Shown here in pieces: positions 1 to 9,943 of a stretch of 53,347 nt of DNA. How positions within the stretch are numbered: the stretch's first letter is position 1; the number at the start of each line of letters is the position of its first letter. The notes beneath the pieces were generated by a model, which was not told the origin of the DNA, ran no database searches, and saw nothing but the letters and a program-made list of their open reading frames with translations. The stretch is from Gracilibacillus sp. YIM 98692 (GTDB lineage: Bacteria; Bacillota; Bacilli; Bacillales; Amphibacillaceae): NCBI RefSeq assembly GCF_010993965.1, contig NZ_WIXM01000028.1:1-53347 (forward strand), given 5' to 3'. The translations under genes were made by a program, and so were the position numbers.

Positions 1-64
1 TACTTAACATACTGGTTGTTTTGTTCAGTTTTCAAAGATCAATTTTTGTTAGCGACAATTATTA

Positions 65-93
65 ATATTATCAAAATCTATCAAAAATGTCAA
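65..93 (-). promoter_or_regulatory. rrn promoter P3 (sigma-A)
   Basis: Minus-strand TTGACA (88-93), 17 nt spacer, TAATAT (65-70). It is the promoter nearest the boxA-like sequence and the presumed 16S gene. Confidence 0.8.
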
Positions 94-149
94 TAACTTT
101 TTTGTTTTGTTTCGCTGTTTTGCTCGCTCCTGTTAAAGCGACAATTTCT

Positions 150-179
150 ATAATATCACACTCACAAACAGAAAGTCAA
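150..179 (-). promoter_or_regulatory. rrn promoter P2 (sigma-A)
   Basis: Minus-strand TTGACT (174-179), 18 nt spacer, TATTAT (150-155). It lies in the right-hand copy of an 86 bp tandem duplication that also contains P3. Confidence 0.7.
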
Positions 180-248
180 TAACTTTTTTGTTTTGTTTGC
201 TAATAAAGTGAAATGTGTTTTGTTTTGTCGTTTTCAGCAACGTTTTAT

Positions 249-277
249 AATATAGCACACAGAAAATAAGGTGTCAA
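249..277 (-). promoter_or_regulatory. rrn promoter P1 (sigma-A)
   Basis: Minus-strand TTGACA (272-277), 17 nt spacer, TATATT (249-254). It is the promoter furthest from the rRNA gene in a tandem set of three. Confidence 0.75.
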
Positions 278-361
278 CATAAATATTGAAGTTTTATAGA
301 TAGAGAAATATACTGTAACAACCTTTCCTCTAAGCTAAATATTATACGCATGTTTTAATGA

Positions 362-398
362 ATATATATAAAGAGCACTTCCGTTTAAGAAATGCTCT
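362..398 (-). terminator. lysS terminator hairpin
   Basis: Arms 372-382 and 389-398 pair just after the lysS stop. The following minus-strand sequence is TTTATATATA, so the T tract is weak. Its position directly after lysS supports it. Confidence 0.55.
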
Positions 399-407
399 TC
401 TTTCTTT

Positions 408-1952
<1,545 letters not shown>

Positions 1953-1958
1953 TTATAT

Positions 1959-1988
1959 CAAAAAACTGCCAGCAACTTACTGGCAGTA
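1959..1988 (-). terminator. Intrinsic terminator after the dusB remnant
   Basis: Perfect arms ACTGCCAG (1965-1972) and CTGGCAGT (1980-1987), followed on the minus strand by six T. It ends the folP-to-dusB transcript before lysS. Confidence 0.85.
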
Positions 1989-2062
1989 ATCAAGTTCATG
2001 AATAGTATAGAAAAGGAAACCATCAATGTCAATGTTAACCTACTCTTAACTTTAGCAATATA

Positions 2063-2340
2063 CTAGGAAACTTCCATTTTTGCTTCTAATTGCTCGATAT
2101 AGTCGAATAATAACTCCTCAAGTTCTACTTTTGTATCAATTTGGTTTATTTGATTACGAACTTTTCCATTTCCTCGCAAACCTTTTAAATACCATGCAGC
2201 ATGCTTCATCATTTCCATAACTGCTACTTTTTCACCCTTTAATTTTAACAGCCTGTCTGCGTGAAGCATGCATACTTTTACTTTCTCTGCAGGGCTTGGT
2301 GTGCTTCTTTTTGAATATTTATATCATCTATATTTCACAT
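2063..2340 (-). pseudogene. dusB: dusB remnant (tRNA-dihydrouridine synthase), internally deleted
   Basis: DusB normally has about 330 residues and reduces uridines in tRNA. Here only its ends survive. The C-terminal ~75 residues (open from 2269) contain the family signature HAAWYLKGLRGN, and the open frame extends upstream through PSPAEKVKVC. An intact ribosome-binding site (GGAGG, 2349-2353) precedes an ATG at 2340. Its next codons read M-stop-NIDDINIQK, which resembles the DusB N-terminus (MFKIGDIQLKN in B. subtilis) but with a stop at codon 2 and in a different frame. About 230 central codons, including the FMN site and catalytic cysteine region, are missing. It sits between yazB and lysS, where B. 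subtilis has dusB. It cannot encode an active enzyme. The C-terminal ORF alone could be translated but has no catalytic part. Confidence 0.85.
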
Positions 2341-2353
2341 AGCGTAAACCTCC

Positions 2354-2569
2354 TTACAAATCTTTTTGTTTAGGTTCTAATTCTTCAAGAGATATACCCA
2401 AGTGTTCTACTATGGCATCTAGCTGCTCTTTCATTGGTGTACGCTCTCCACGCTCTATTTCTCCTAACTGCGTAACAGAGACTCCAAGTTCACGAGCAAA
2501 CGCTACTTGAGTATATCCCTTGAGCTTTCTAAAAGCCTTTATTCTTCTCCCCCATTGGTTTCTTTCCAT
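2354..2569 (-). CDS. yazB: Small XRE-family DNA-binding protein (YazB-like)
   Basis: 71 residues, almost entirely one Cro/C1-type helix-turn-helix. Helices 2 and 3 lie around TQVAFARELGVSVTQLGEIE (residues 20-39). It is a probable DNA-binding regulator of unknown target. It overlaps the 3' end of folK by 31 nt and its stop abuts the ribosome-binding site of the dusB remnant. The same folK-yazB-dusB order occurs in B. subtilis, so the gene is a conserved member of the folate operon. Confidence 0.85.
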   Translation of the reverse strand: MERNQWGRRIKAFRKLKGYTQVAFARELGVSVTQLGEIERGERTPMKEQLDAIVEHLGISLEELEPKQKDL

Positions 2570-3051
2570 TTGACGACCCCTTCTTTTTCTTCTGCAGGTA
2601 GCTTTTCTATAAGAGTAGAGACATCACTCTCTACATGAGATAAATACAATTGACCGTATATTTCTTGTAATGGGATTAAAACAAATGCACGTTTCTGCAT
2701 ATGTGGGTGTGGTAATATTAATCGATCTGTTTCTATATTTTCTTGATTATATAATAAAATGTCAAGGTCTAATGTCCTTGGACCCCATTTTATCTCACGC
2801 CTTCTCCCTTGCCGCCGCTCTACTTCTTGGCAAATATCTAATAATTGTTGAGGAGTTAAATTGGTTTGAATTTCTATAACCATATTTAGAAATCGATTCT
2901 GCTGCGTGTAGCCAACTGGTTCTGTTTCATAGATAGAAGATTGGCGTCCGACATCAATTTCAGCTTTGGTCTCTAATTGCTGTATAGCTTCCATTAAATG
3001 CTGTGAGCGCGGTTCTATATTAGAACCTAACGCTATATAGGCTTTGTTCAT
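2539..3051 (-). CDS. folK: 2-amino-4-hydroxy-6-hydroxymethyldihydropteridine pyrophosphokinase
   Basis: Transfers pyrophosphate from ATP to hydroxymethyl-dihydropterin, the step before dihydropteroate synthase in folate synthesis. It has 170 residues, the usual length. N-terminal ALGSNIEPR and the HPPK signature WGPRTLDLDILLY (about residues 90-102) are present. Its ATG overlaps the folB stop (ATGA type), which implies translational coupling. Family assignment is certain. Confidence 0.96.
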   Translation of the reverse strand: MNKAYIALGSNIEPRSQHLMEAIQQLETKAEIDVGRQSSIYETEPVGYTQQNRFLNMVIEIQTNLTPQQLLDICQEVERRQGRRREIKWGPRTLDLDILLYNQENIETDRLILPHPHMQKRAFVLIPLQEIYGQLYLSHVESDVSTLIEKLPAEEKEGVVKWKETNGGEE

Positions 3052-3416
3052 ATACTACTTCTCTCCCTATATATTTCCACAGCAACTGACCGATAGTGTC
3101 CCGGTATTGGAGGATCAGGTTTATATACCTTTACACGACAAGCTTGTAAAGAAGGAAAATTTTGAAACAATTCCTTTGCGATCTTAGATGCAACTGCTTC
3201 TATTAGCTGTTTGGACGGTCCCTCGACTATGTCCTTTATCACATGATACACTGCTCCATAGTCAATGGAAGCATCCATTTGATCCGTTTCTCCCGCTTCA
3301 CTTAAGTCTAATTCCAAGGTGAGGTCCACATAATAACGTTGCCCTAGTTTTTTCTCTTCTGCGAACAGCCCATGATATCCATAAAAAGCCATTTGCTCCA
3401 AAACAATTTTATCCAT
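3048..3416 (-). CDS. folB: Dihydroneopterin aldolase
   Basis: Cleaves dihydroneopterin to hydroxymethyl-dihydropterin plus glycolaldehyde. The 122 residues begin MDKIVLEQMAFYGYHGLFAEE, containing the conserved GYHG and glutamate region. The fold forms homo-octamers in known members. It starts 1 nt after the folP stop and overlaps folK by 4 nt, so folP-folB-folK are one transcript. Confidence 0.96.
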   Translation of the reverse strand: MDKIVLEQMAFYGYHGLFAEEKKLGQRYYVDLTLELDLSEAGETDQMDASIDYGAVYHVIKDIVEGPSKQLIEAVASKIAKELFQNFPSLQACRVKVYKPDPPIPGHYRSVAVEIYRERSSI

Positions 3417-3417
3417 T

Positions 3418-4245
3418 TTATTGATCTCCCTTTTCCATTAGACAGTCCATCATTTTTGTCATACGATAAGTCATTTCAACATTATGAACCCTTACCACTT
3501 CAACGCCTTTCATGAGACCATAACAAACAGTTGCCCCTGTTCCTTCATCTCTTAGGTCCACAGGCAAATCCAACGTTAATCCAATAAAAGATTTACGGGA
3601 AGTACCAAGTAATATTGGATAACCTAAGCTTTTTATTTTGTCTAATCTTCTCATAACATTTAAATTATCCTCATATGTTTTCGCAAATCCTACCCCCGGA
3701 TCTAAAATGATATGTTCATGTTTTACACCAGCAGCTAATGCAATATCTACGCTTTCTTGCAGATCTTTGATCACATCATCGATTAACGATTGATATTCCT
3801 TATTATCTCTATTGTGCATTAATATAATAGGTGCATCATATTGAGCAGCAACTTTAGCGATTTCGGGTTCTTTTTTAGCTCCCCAAATATCGTTAATAAT
3901 GGACGCTCCTGCTTCTAGTGCTGCTTTAGCAACAGCGGCTTTGGAAGTATCTATTGAAATGGGAACGGATAGATGTTTAGATAATTCTTTTATTACGGGC
4001 TTTATTCTGTCTATTTCCTCAGCTTCTGGTACCGGTTCGTGCCCTGGCCTTGTTGATTCACCACCAACATCTATAATATGTGCGCCTTGCGCTTGCATTT
4101 GTTGAGCTTGTTGAATCGCTTTTTCGATTGTTGTATAGTTTCCTCCATCTGAAAAGGAATCTGGTGTTACATTTAAAATCCCCATCACTAATGTTTGATC
4201 ATGATAATAATAATTCTTCACTTTTGTTTTGAGCCATTGACTCAT
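3418..4245 (-). CDS. folP: Dihydropteroate synthase
   Basis: Joins p-aminobenzoate to the pterin pyrophosphate and is the sulfonamide target (called sul in B. subtilis). It has 275 residues. DHPS signature 1 is MGILNVTPDSFSDGG (about 21-35), signature 2 is DVGGESTRPG (about 60-69), and the C-terminal RVHNVEMT loop is present. In B. subtilis pabB-pabA-pabC precede this gene; here it follows cysK directly, with a terminator and a fresh promoter-like sequence in between. The p-aminobenzoate it needs must come from genes elsewhere or from uptake. Confidence 0.97.
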   Translation of the reverse strand: MSQWLKTKVKNYYYHDQTLVMGILNVTPDSFSDGGNYTTIEKAIQQAQQMQAQGAHIIDVGGESTRPGHEPVPEAEEIDRIKPVIKELSKHLSVPISIDTSKAAVAKAALEAGASIINDIWGAKKEPEIAKVAAQYDAPIILMHNRDNKEYQSLIDDVIKDLQESVDIALAAGVKHEHIILDPGVGFAKTYEDNLNVMRRLDKIKSLGYPILLGTSRKSFIGLTLDLPVDLRDEGTGATVCYGLMKGVEVVRVHNVEMTYRMTKMMDCLMEKGDQ

Positions 4246-4277
4246 TACTGTTCACCCTCTTAAAAAGTTTCTATCTT

Positions 4278-4286
4278 AGTATAGCA
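4278..4286 (-). promoter_or_regulatory. Candidate extended -10 promoter for the folP operon
   Basis: Minus-strand TGCTATACT is an extended -10 (TGN plus TATACT) about 35 nt upstream of the folP start and just after the cysK terminator. No good -35 is visible (TTATAT at 16 nt). Confidence 0.4.
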
Positions 4287-4302
4287 CAGGAGTTGTTTAA
4301 TA

Positions 4303-4342
4303 TAAAAAAGCGATCACCTGATAAGTAGTGATCGCTTTTATG
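4303..4342 (-). terminator. cysK terminator
   Basis: Twelve-base arms AAAAGCGATCAC (4306-4317) and GTGATCGCTTTT (4328-4339), with a T run on the minus strand (4309-4304 region). It separates cysK from the folate operon. Confidence 0.9.
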
Positions 4343-4365
4343 TAACTAGCTTGTGGTGTTTTTTA

Positions 4366-5292
4366 TTATTCTTCGTCGAATTGGTATAATGGAGTTGATA
4401 AATAACGTTCCCCATTACTAGGGATAACTGCAAGTACTTTTTTCCCTTTACCAAGTTTACTCGCTACTTGTTTAGCAGCATAGATAGCGGCACCTGATGA
4501 TACTCCTCCAAGTACACCGTCTTTACGAGCAGCCTCTCTCGCTGTCTCATATGCTTGATCATTAGAAACTGCAATAACTTCGTCGTACACATCTGTATTT
4601 AAAACTTCTGGAACAAAGCCTGCACCAATTCCTTGAATCTTGTGAGGACCTGGCTTTCCTCCTGATAAAATAGCTGAATCAGTCGGCTCTACTGCATAAA
4701 GCTTGATATCTTTAAAGTGATCCTTCAACACTTTACCAGCACCTGTAATCGTTCCACCTGTTCCTATACCTGAAACAAACGCATCTAATTGATCGCCCAT
4801 TTGTTCGACAATCTCTTTACCTGTTGTGCGTGCGTGAACATCAGGGTTTGCTTGGTTATTAAATTGTTGAGGCATGAAATACCCGTTTTCTTCTTGTAGT
4901 TCTGTTGCCTTTTTAATCGCACCTTTCATTCCTTCAGCACCTGGAGTTAAAACTAATTCTGCTCCATACGCACGAAGTAGGTTACGACGTTCCATACTCA
5001 TTGTATCCGGCATTACTAAGATAGCACGATATCCTTTAATAGCTGCAACCAACGCTAAACCAATGCCTGTGTTACCACTAGTTGGTTCAATGATGGTATC
5101 GCCTTCTTTTAATTCCCCTTGTTCTTCCGCTGCTTCAATCATTGCCAATGCAATACGGTCTTTAACAGAGCTTCCAGGATTCATAAATTCAAGTTTTAAG
5201 TAAATTTCTGCACCTTCTGGATCCACTGTACGGTTCAATTTAACAATTGGAGTGTTTCCGATTAATTCTGCGATATTTTGAGCAACTTTCAT
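4366..5292 (-). CDS. cysK: Cysteine synthase A (O-acetylserine sulfhydrylase)
   Basis: PLP enzyme that makes cysteine from O-acetylserine and sulfide. It has 308 residues. The PLP lysine is K44 in SSVKDR. The PLP phosphate and substrate loop PTSGNTG is near residue 69, and [10 protein letters not shown] is near 175. A strong ribosome-binding site (GAGGAGG) precedes the ATG. Upstream on the minus strand lies TATAAT with an imperfect inverted repeat AATACC/GGGATT that might bind a CymR-type repressor; this is inferred only. The 750 bp upstream hold palindromic repeats instead of yacD. CysK also partners CymR and serine acetyltransferase in relatives. Confidence 0.95.
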   Translation of the reverse strand: MKVAQNIAELIGNTPIVKLNRTVDPEGAEIYLKLEFMNPGSSVKDRIALAMIEAAEEQGELKEGDTIIEPTSGNTGIGLALVAAIKGYRAILVMPDTMSMERRNLLRAYGAELVLTPGAEGMKGAIKKATELQEENGYFMPQQFNNQANPDVHARTTGKEIVEQMGDQLDAFVSGIGTGGTITGAGKVLKDHFKDIKLYAVEPTDSAILSGGKPGPHKIQGIGAGFVPEVLNTDVYDEVIAVSNDQAYETAREAARKDGVLGGVSSGAAIYAAKQVASKLGKGKKVLAVIPSNGERYLSTPLYQFDEE

Positions 5293-5602
5293 CCTATTTC
5301 CTCCTCAATCCCAAGTATTTTTATTGGTATTATAAACAATTTACACGACATAAGGCTGTATTGTCAACCCATAAGTTGGAAAACGCTTCATTAAATTACT
5401 TTTAAAGTACGCCACATCCCCCTTTAGCTCGGAAATCCCTTTCTTAACCTTATAAGAAAATCAGAGCATAAACCGCACGGTCCTTAATGATTTTTCTAAC
5501 ATGCATAAATTTCGTAGCAGAACCAAACTGCGAAATAGTGAAAATTTGACTTGGTGTAGATTCCTTCCATTCTAATTTGAGATGCGTGCTATCATTCGCT
5601 CC

Positions 5603-5715
5603 GGCAGAATACTACGCTTTCCGTGGGCTCGGCTTCAGCTAACTTGGTAAAGAAAAGCCCTTTACCAAGTGGATCTTCAGCTCTCGCTGTCCCACAGGAG
5701 TCTCCGTATTCTGCC
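5603..5715 (+). repeat. Palindromic element 1 (type I, forward)
   Basis: 113 bp bounded by perfect inverted arms GGCAGAATAC and GTATTCTGCC. Inside are CGCTTTCC, the middle stem GTGGG/CCCAC, the apical hairpin ACTTGGTAAAG/CTTTACCAAGT, and GGAGTCTCC before the right arm. Its interior is nearly identical to element 4, although the outer arms differ. Confidence 0.85.
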
Positions 5716-5802
5716 TTCGCTAATAAAGAAGTTCTACCTTCTGGAAGAATAGATCCATAAGAATTCATTTCTTTATTCAATCAGAACTCCACACAAAGCG
5801 GA

Positions 5803-5909
5803 GGCAAGATACGTAGACTCCTGCGGAAACAACACGTGTCCGAAGACCCCGCAGCGAGGGACGAGCGAGGAGGCTGAGGCCGTGTCCGCGGAAAGCGAAG
5901 TATCTTGCC
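5803..5909 (-). repeat. Palindromic element 2 (type II, reverse)
   Basis: 107 bp bounded by GGCAAGATAC and GTATCTTGCC. On the minus strand it reads CGCTTTCC, middle stem GCGGA/TCCGC, AGCCTCCTCG, GCGGGGTCTTC, then GGAGTCTACG. It faces element 1 across an 87 bp linker. Confidence 0.85.
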
Positions 5910-6017
5910 GAAGCGATTCTTTGCACTCAGCTTCGGAAGTATGGTAGAAAGTCATACTAAATTTATTGCGTAGTGTATGGATTTTGCGCACTATTTTTAT
6001 ACTTTCTGTTATAAAGA

Positions 6018-6048
6018 ACAAAAAGGGATATGTGTTCACATATCCCTT
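6018..6048 (-). terminator. hslO terminator overlapping the stop codon
   Basis: Twelve-base arms AAGGGATATGTG (6023-6034) and CACATATCCCTT (6037-6048). The minus-strand T run is 6022-6018. The upstream arm includes the first two bases of the hslO stop codon. Confidence 0.88.
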
Positions 6049-6919
6049 ATTTTTTCGTTTTTAATTTTTTGAGTTCATCAATGGAAAAAGTGTAAGTTTC
6101 ATTACAAAAATGGCAGGAAGCATGGGCGCCATGGTCTTCTCGAATCATAGCATCAATTTCTTCGTTGCCTAAACCAGAAATAGCTGTTGCCAACCGCTCT
6201 TTAGAACACGGACATGTAAAACCAACAGGCAACTTCTCATGAATCTTCACATTTTCTTCTAATAGAAGATGCAATATCTCTTCAGGTGTTTTACCATCCT
6301 GTACCAGTTGGGAGATAGGCGGAATTTTATTTATGCGTGTTTCAATTTTGCCTATTGTTTCTTCCGAAGCTCCTGGCATCATTTGAATAATAAATCCACC
6401 AGCTGCTAGAATAGAATGATCCGGATTCACCAGCACTCCAGCCCCAACTGCAGATGGTACTTGCTCCGAATTCGCTAAATAATACGTAAAATCCTCACTT
6501 ACTTCACCAGACACAATCGGCACTTGACCGGTAAAATGATTTTTTAGCCCCAAGTCTTTAACTACGCTTAATGTACCGTCTGTCCCTACCGCTCTTTTAA
6601 CATCTAATTTTCCATGTTCATTGGACTCAAAATCTACATGGGGTTGTGTTAAATAACCACGCACTTCACCTTTCGCATTGGCGTCAGCAATGATGGCTCC
6701 AGTAGGGCCATTCCCTTCTATTTTAACCGTTAATTTATCTTCTCCCTTTAGCATAGCACCCATCATAGCCGTTATAGTGATCGTTCTACCCAATGCAGCA
6801 GATGCTGTTGCCCAAGTATCTTGTCTTTGTCGAGCTTCCTCTACCGTATCAGTTGATGTAATCGCATATGCTCGAACATTTCCTTCATAGGCTGTCGCCT
6901 TTAATAAATAATCACTCAC
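6047..6919 (-). CDS. hslO: Redox-regulated chaperone Hsp33
   Basis: Cytoplasmic holdase activated by oxidation, binding unfolding proteins. It has 290 residues from a GTG start at 6919 with ribosome-binding site AAAGGA 9 nt upstream. This gives the family N-terminus (V/M)[12 protein letters not shown] and avoids overlap with coaX; the longer frame from 6955 adds 12 unconserved residues. Redox-zinc cysteines are CPCSKER and CHFCNE in the last 60 residues. It follows coaX by 19 nt and is likely co-transcribed with it. Confidence 0.95.
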   Translation of the reverse strand: MSDYLLKATAYEGNVRAYAITSTDTVEEARQRQDTWATASAALGRTITITAMMGAMLKGEDKLTVKIEGNGPTGAIIADANAKGEVRGYLTQPHVDFESNEHGKLDVKRAVGTDGTLSVVKDLGLKNHFTGQVPIVSGEVSEDFTYYLANSEQVPSAVGAGVLVNPDHSILAAGGFIIQMMPGASEETIGKIETRINKIPPISQLVQDGKTPEEILHLLLEENVKIHEKLPVGFTCPCSKERLATAISGLGNEEIDAMIREDHGAHASCHFCNETYTFSIDELKKLKTKK

Positions 6920-6938
6920 TTTACACCGTTCCTTTCTC

Positions 6939-7715
6939 TTAAAAATTTTCCTCATTTCGTCTATAAATTTCGTATAACCCTTTTAACGTCAAATATGGAT
7001 CCACTATATCTATAGTCGAAGAATCTTTCGCTATTAATGTTGCTAAACCACCCGTTGCGATTACCTGAGGTGTGTCATTCATCTCTTGTTTAATACGATA
7101 AACTACTTCATCAACTTGCCCTACATAACCATAATATACCCCAGACTGCATCGCGCCTACTGTGGATGCACCTAACACTTGATCAGGCTTTTTTAATTCG
7201 ATCTTCGGTAATTTTGCCGCATTCATATACAAAGCTTCTAAAGAAATATTAATACCTGGGGTGATCACTCCACCCACATATTCTTTCGTTTCATTGATAT
7301 AACAATAAGTAGTTGCTGTACCAAAATCAATGATAATCGCTGGCGCTCTGTATTCTTTTATGACCCCTACAGCATTAACAATCCTGTCCGCTCCTAATTC
7401 TTTCGGGTTCGGATATTTCATTTTTAAGTGAGGATTTACCTTCTCATCCCCAATAACCATTGGTTTACAATGAAAATATTTATCAGCCATACGCTGAAAT
7501 GCAAAAAGAATGGGAGGAACTACAGACGAAATAATCAACCCATCGATGTCTGAAAAATGCAGATCTTCATGGGCCAGCAATGACTTAATAAACATCGCAT
7601 ACTCATCTTCTGTTTTATTTTTATCTGTTTGCATTCTCCACTGGTATTTTAGTTTATCCTCTGCAAAGACCCCTAATACAGTATTTGTATTCCCAACATC
7701 TAATACAAAAATCAT
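6939..7715 (-). CDS. coaX: Type III pantothenate kinase
   Basis: Phosphorylates pantothenate, the first step of CoA synthesis; type III enzymes are not feedback-inhibited by CoA. It has 258 residues from ATG 7715 (an upstream GTG adds three). The ASKHA phosphate motif [12 protein letters not shown] lies at the N-terminus, with GADRIVNAV and DFGTATTY near the middle. The CoaX-HslO pair is conserved in Bacillaceae. A terminator lies between ftsH and coaX, so it probably starts from the promoter at 7759-7788. Confidence 0.95.
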   Translation of the reverse strand: MIFVLDVGNTNTVLGVFAEDKLKYQWRMQTDKNKTEDEYAMFIKSLLAHEDLHFSDIDGLIISSVVPPILFAFQRMADKYFHCKPMVIGDEKVNPHLKMKYPNPKELGADRIVNAVGVIKEYRAPAIIIDFGTATTYCYINETKEYVGGVITPGINISLEALYMNAAKLPKIELKKPDQVLGASTVGAMQSGVYYGYVGQVDEVVYRIKQEMNDTPQVIATGGLATLIAKDSSTIDIVDPYLTLKGLYEIYRRNEENF

Positions 7716-7758
7716 TTTATGCACCGCACTTTACTATTTAGAGTTTACTTCATTTCAT

Positions 7759-7788
7759 ATTGTATCGATAGTATGACATATATCGCAA
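7759..7788 (-). promoter_or_regulatory. Candidate sigma-A promoter for coaX-hslO
   Basis: Minus-strand TTGCGA (7783-7788), 18 nt spacer, TACAAT (7759-7764). It lies between the ftsH terminator and coaX. Confidence 0.5.
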
Positions 7789-7805
7789 GTTAATTGTATG
7801 ATGAA

Positions 7806-7847
7806 TGAAAAAGCAGCTTCTCTTCGATTCGAGAAGCTGCTTTTTTT
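7806..7847 (-). terminator. ftsH terminator
   Basis: Arms AAAGCAGCTTCTC (7810-7822) and GAGAAGCTGCTTT (7831-7843), flanked by T runs on either strand. It lies 6 nt after the ftsH stop. Confidence 0.92.
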
Positions 7848-7852
7848 ATTGC

Positions 7853-9811
7853 TTATTCCTTTTTGTCGTCTTCTTCTTTTGGCTTATCTTGATCCTGTGA
7901 CTGGATGTTTACTCGTACATCCTTTTCCGTAGTCTGTTCCCCTTTTTTAGCGGAAGAGCCTGTACCATCTTGCTCGGATACTACCGGATCTGGCAACTCA
8001 CCTTTATCGATAAGGGACTTAATTTGCGCTGCATCCAGCGTTTCTACCTCTAGTAATGTTTTAGCTACTAATTCTAACTTATCTTTATTATCTGTTAAAA
8101 TCTGTTTTGCTCGATCATAGCAGCTCTGAATAAATTCTTGCACTTCTTGGTCTATTTCATATGCAATAGCATCACTATAATTTTGCTCTTGTTGCATATC
8201 TCTACCTAAGAATACTTGTCCACCGCTGCTGCCAAACTGTAATGGACCAATTTTTTCACTCATACCATATTCCATGACCATCTTACGAGCGATGCCTGTA
8301 GCGCGTTGGAAGTCATTATGTGCGCCAGTACTCACTTCACCAAAGATAATCTCTTCTGCTACACGACCACCTAACAAGCCAGTGATTTTATCTAACAATT
8401 CCGGTTTTGTCATAAAGTAACGGTCTTCGCGAGGTAACATAACAGCGTAACCACCTGCTTGCCCACGTGGTACAATCGTTACCTTATGTACCATATCTGC
8501 ATCATCTAGTACCATACCGATAATGGTATGTCCACTCTCGTGATATGCCACAATATTTCTTTCCTTGTCTGATATAACGCGACTTTTCTTAGCAGGTCCA
8601 GCAATGACACGATCGATAGCTTCATCGACATCTTCCATGCCTATTTTTTCTTTATCATGTCTTGCCGCAACTAACGCTGCTTCATTAAGCAAGTTTTCTA
8701 AATCTGCACCTGAGAAACCTGGAGTTCGCATGGCAATTGTTTTTATTTCTACATCGTCTGCTAAAGGCTTATTTCTTGCATGAACTTTCAATACATCTTG
8801 ACGACCTTTTAAATCTGGTCTATCCACTGTAATTTGACGGTCAAAACGACCTGGACGCAACAATGCAGGGTCTAAAATGTCTGGTCGGTTTGTCGCAGCG
8901 ATAATGATAATTCCTTCATTTTCACCGAAACCATCCATTTCGACAAGCAATTGGTTTAAGGTTTGTTCACGTTCATCGTGCCCGCCACCAACACCTGCTC
9001 CACGTTGTCTACCTACAGCATCGATCTCATCTATAAAAATAATACATGGTGCATTTTTCTTTGCATTTTCAAATAAGTCACGTACACGTGACGCACCAAC
9101 ACCAACAAACATTTCCACAAAGTCTGAACCACTTATAGAAAAGAACGGAACACCGGCTTCACCAGCAACTGCTCGTGCAAGCAATGTTTTACCTGTACCA
9201 GGAGGTCCTACTAAAAGCACCCCTTTAGGTATCTTAGCACCGATAGCAGAGAACTTTCTTGGATCTTTCAAGAAGTCGACCACTTCTACTAGCTCTTGCT
9301 TTTCTTCATCAGCACCAGCCACATCTCTAAATCGTACCTTCTTCTTATCTTCACTGTACATTTTCGCCTTACTTTTACCGAAGTTCATGACACGACTGCC
9401 GCCGCCTTGCGCTTGGTTGAGTAAGAAGAAAAATAAGATGAATATAATCACAAATGGAATCATGGTTGTTAAGAATGTAACCCATCCACTTGGTTGTTCT
9501 TCTTCATCGACAGATAATATCCCTTGATCGGAAGCTATTTCCGTCACTTCCTCAACAATCGTTGGATTATCAGGAATATTTGTCACAAAAGCTGGGTTGT
9601 CCCCTGTTGCTAATTCACCAGAAATACGCATTACTCCATTAGAGGGGCGCATCTCCATGTCCTGAATTTCATTATTTTGCAATGCTTGCATAAATTCATT
9701 TACTTTAAATTCTTCAGCCTGGTTATTTTGGCTGCTAAATACTGATATGATCCCTATAACAACAAGGAATATTAAAAAGTACAGGATCACATTACGTATT
9801 ATCCGATTCAT
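7853..9811 (-). CDS. ftsH: ATP-dependent membrane zinc metalloprotease FtsH
   Basis: Membrane AAA+ protease that degrades misassembled membrane proteins and regulators, including sporulation factors in B. subtilis. It has 652 residues. TM1 is at about 6-25, an extracytoplasmic region at 26-110, and TM2 at about 112-132. Walker A is GPPGTGKT (202-209), Walker B is FIDEIDAVG, the second region of homology is [18 protein letters not shown], and the zinc site HESGH is near 426. The acidic Lys/Glu/Asp-rich tail is typical. It follows hpt and is upstream of coaX as in relatives. Confidence 0.97.
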   Translation of the reverse strand: MNRIIRNVILYFLIFLVVIGIISVFSSQNNQAEEFKVNEFMQALQNNEIQDMEMRPSNGVMRISGELATGDNPAFVTNIPDNPTIVEEVTEIASDQGILSVDEEEQPSGWVTFLTTMIPFVIIFILFFFLLNQAQGGGSRVMNFGKSKAKMYSEDKKKVRFRDVAGADEEKQELVEVVDFLKDPRKFSAIGAKIPKGVLLVGPPGTGKTLLARAVAGEAGVPFFSISGSDFVEMFVGVGASRVRDLFENAKKNAPCIIFIDEIDAVGRQRGAGVGGGHDEREQTLNQLLVEMDGFGENEGIIIIAATNRPDILDPALLRPGRFDRQITVDRPDLKGRQDVLKVHARNKPLADDVEIKTIAMRTPGFSGADLENLLNEAALVAARHDKEKIGMEDVDEAIDRVIAGPAKKSRVISDKERNIVAYHESGHTIIGMVLDDADMVHKVTIVPRGQAGGYAVMLPREDRYFMTKPELLDKITGLLGGRVAEEIIFGEVSTGAHNDFQRATGIARKMVMEYGMSEKIGPLQFGSSGGQVFLGRDMQQEQNYSDAIAYEIDQEVQEFIQSCYDRAKQILTDNKDKLELVAKTLLEVETLDAAQIKSLIDKGELPDPVVSEQDGTGSSAKKGEQTTEKDVRVNIQSQDQDKPKEEDDKKE

Positions 9812-9847
9812 TGCCTACCTCCTCCCGAAACGAGAAAACTATAGTAA

Positions 9848-9877
9848 ATAGTACCATATTGAAATAGTTTATTACAA
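9848..9877 (-). promoter_or_regulatory. Candidate sigma-A promoter for ftsH
   Basis: Minus-strand TTGTAA (9872-9877), 18 nt spacer, TACTAT (9848-9853), 37 nt upstream of the ftsH start. It is a moderate match only. Confidence 0.4.
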
Positions 9878-9943
9878 CTAATATAACTATTATTTACGAT
9901 ATGTATGTGAAAAGTCCTGTCATTATTTCTTAATATGACAACT

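Larger units (their letters stand above)
51..198. repeat. 86 bp tandem duplication of an rrn promoter module
   Basis: The 10-mer AGCGACAATT recurs at 51-60 and 137-146. A 24 nt block beginning GTCAATAAC recurs at 89-112 and 175-198. Both recur at an offset of exactly 86 bp, so P2 and P3 look like copies of one ancestral promoter unit. Confidence 0.75.
1..407 (-). other. rRNA operon leader (16S gene lies beyond the left edge)
   Basis: Gene-free stretch downstream of lysS. On the minus strand it carries three sigma-A promoters (listed separately) and, at 28-41, a boxA-like antitermination sequence of the TGATCTTTGAAAAC type that precedes Bacillus rRNA genes. Transcription would run leftwards out of the window. 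In B. subtilis an rRNA operon also follows lysS. The assignment rests on the leader alone because no mature 16S sequence is inside the window. Confidence 0.8.
5494..5990. repeat. Composite intergenic repeat, copy A (497 bp)
   Basis: Most of this block is also present at 39169-39580. Shared parts run from the TTCTRACATGCATAA motif, through CATTCGCTCC, the linker CGCTAATAAAGAAGTTCTACC, the second palindromic element, and the CTTCGGAAG...TGGTAGAAAG right flank. Copy A contains two palindromic elements; the other copy has one. Confidence 0.8.
5293..6017. other. Gene-free region with a facing pair of palindromic elements
   Basis: No credible protein is encoded between cysK and hslO, where B. subtilis carries yacD. 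Open frames here run through the repeats and lack ribosome-binding sites and homology. The stretch holds elements 1 and 2 plus flanks shared with 39169-39580. Confidence 0.7.

Noticed and set aside
5293-5345. CymR operator upstream of cysK
   Set aside because: Only an imperfect AATACC/GGGATT pair is seen, so I did not annotate it as a site.
5832-5846. CACGTG hexamer within element 2
   Set aside because: The flanking bases do not fit parS; it is part of the element interior.
5603-5909. CRISPR array or insertion sequence
   Set aside because: Copies are few, inverted, far apart and without regular spacers; there is no cas or transposase gene in the window.
5592-6039. Open frames of 62 and 88 codons between cysK and hslO
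   Set aside because: They read through the palindromic elements, lack ribosome-binding sites and resemble no known protein.
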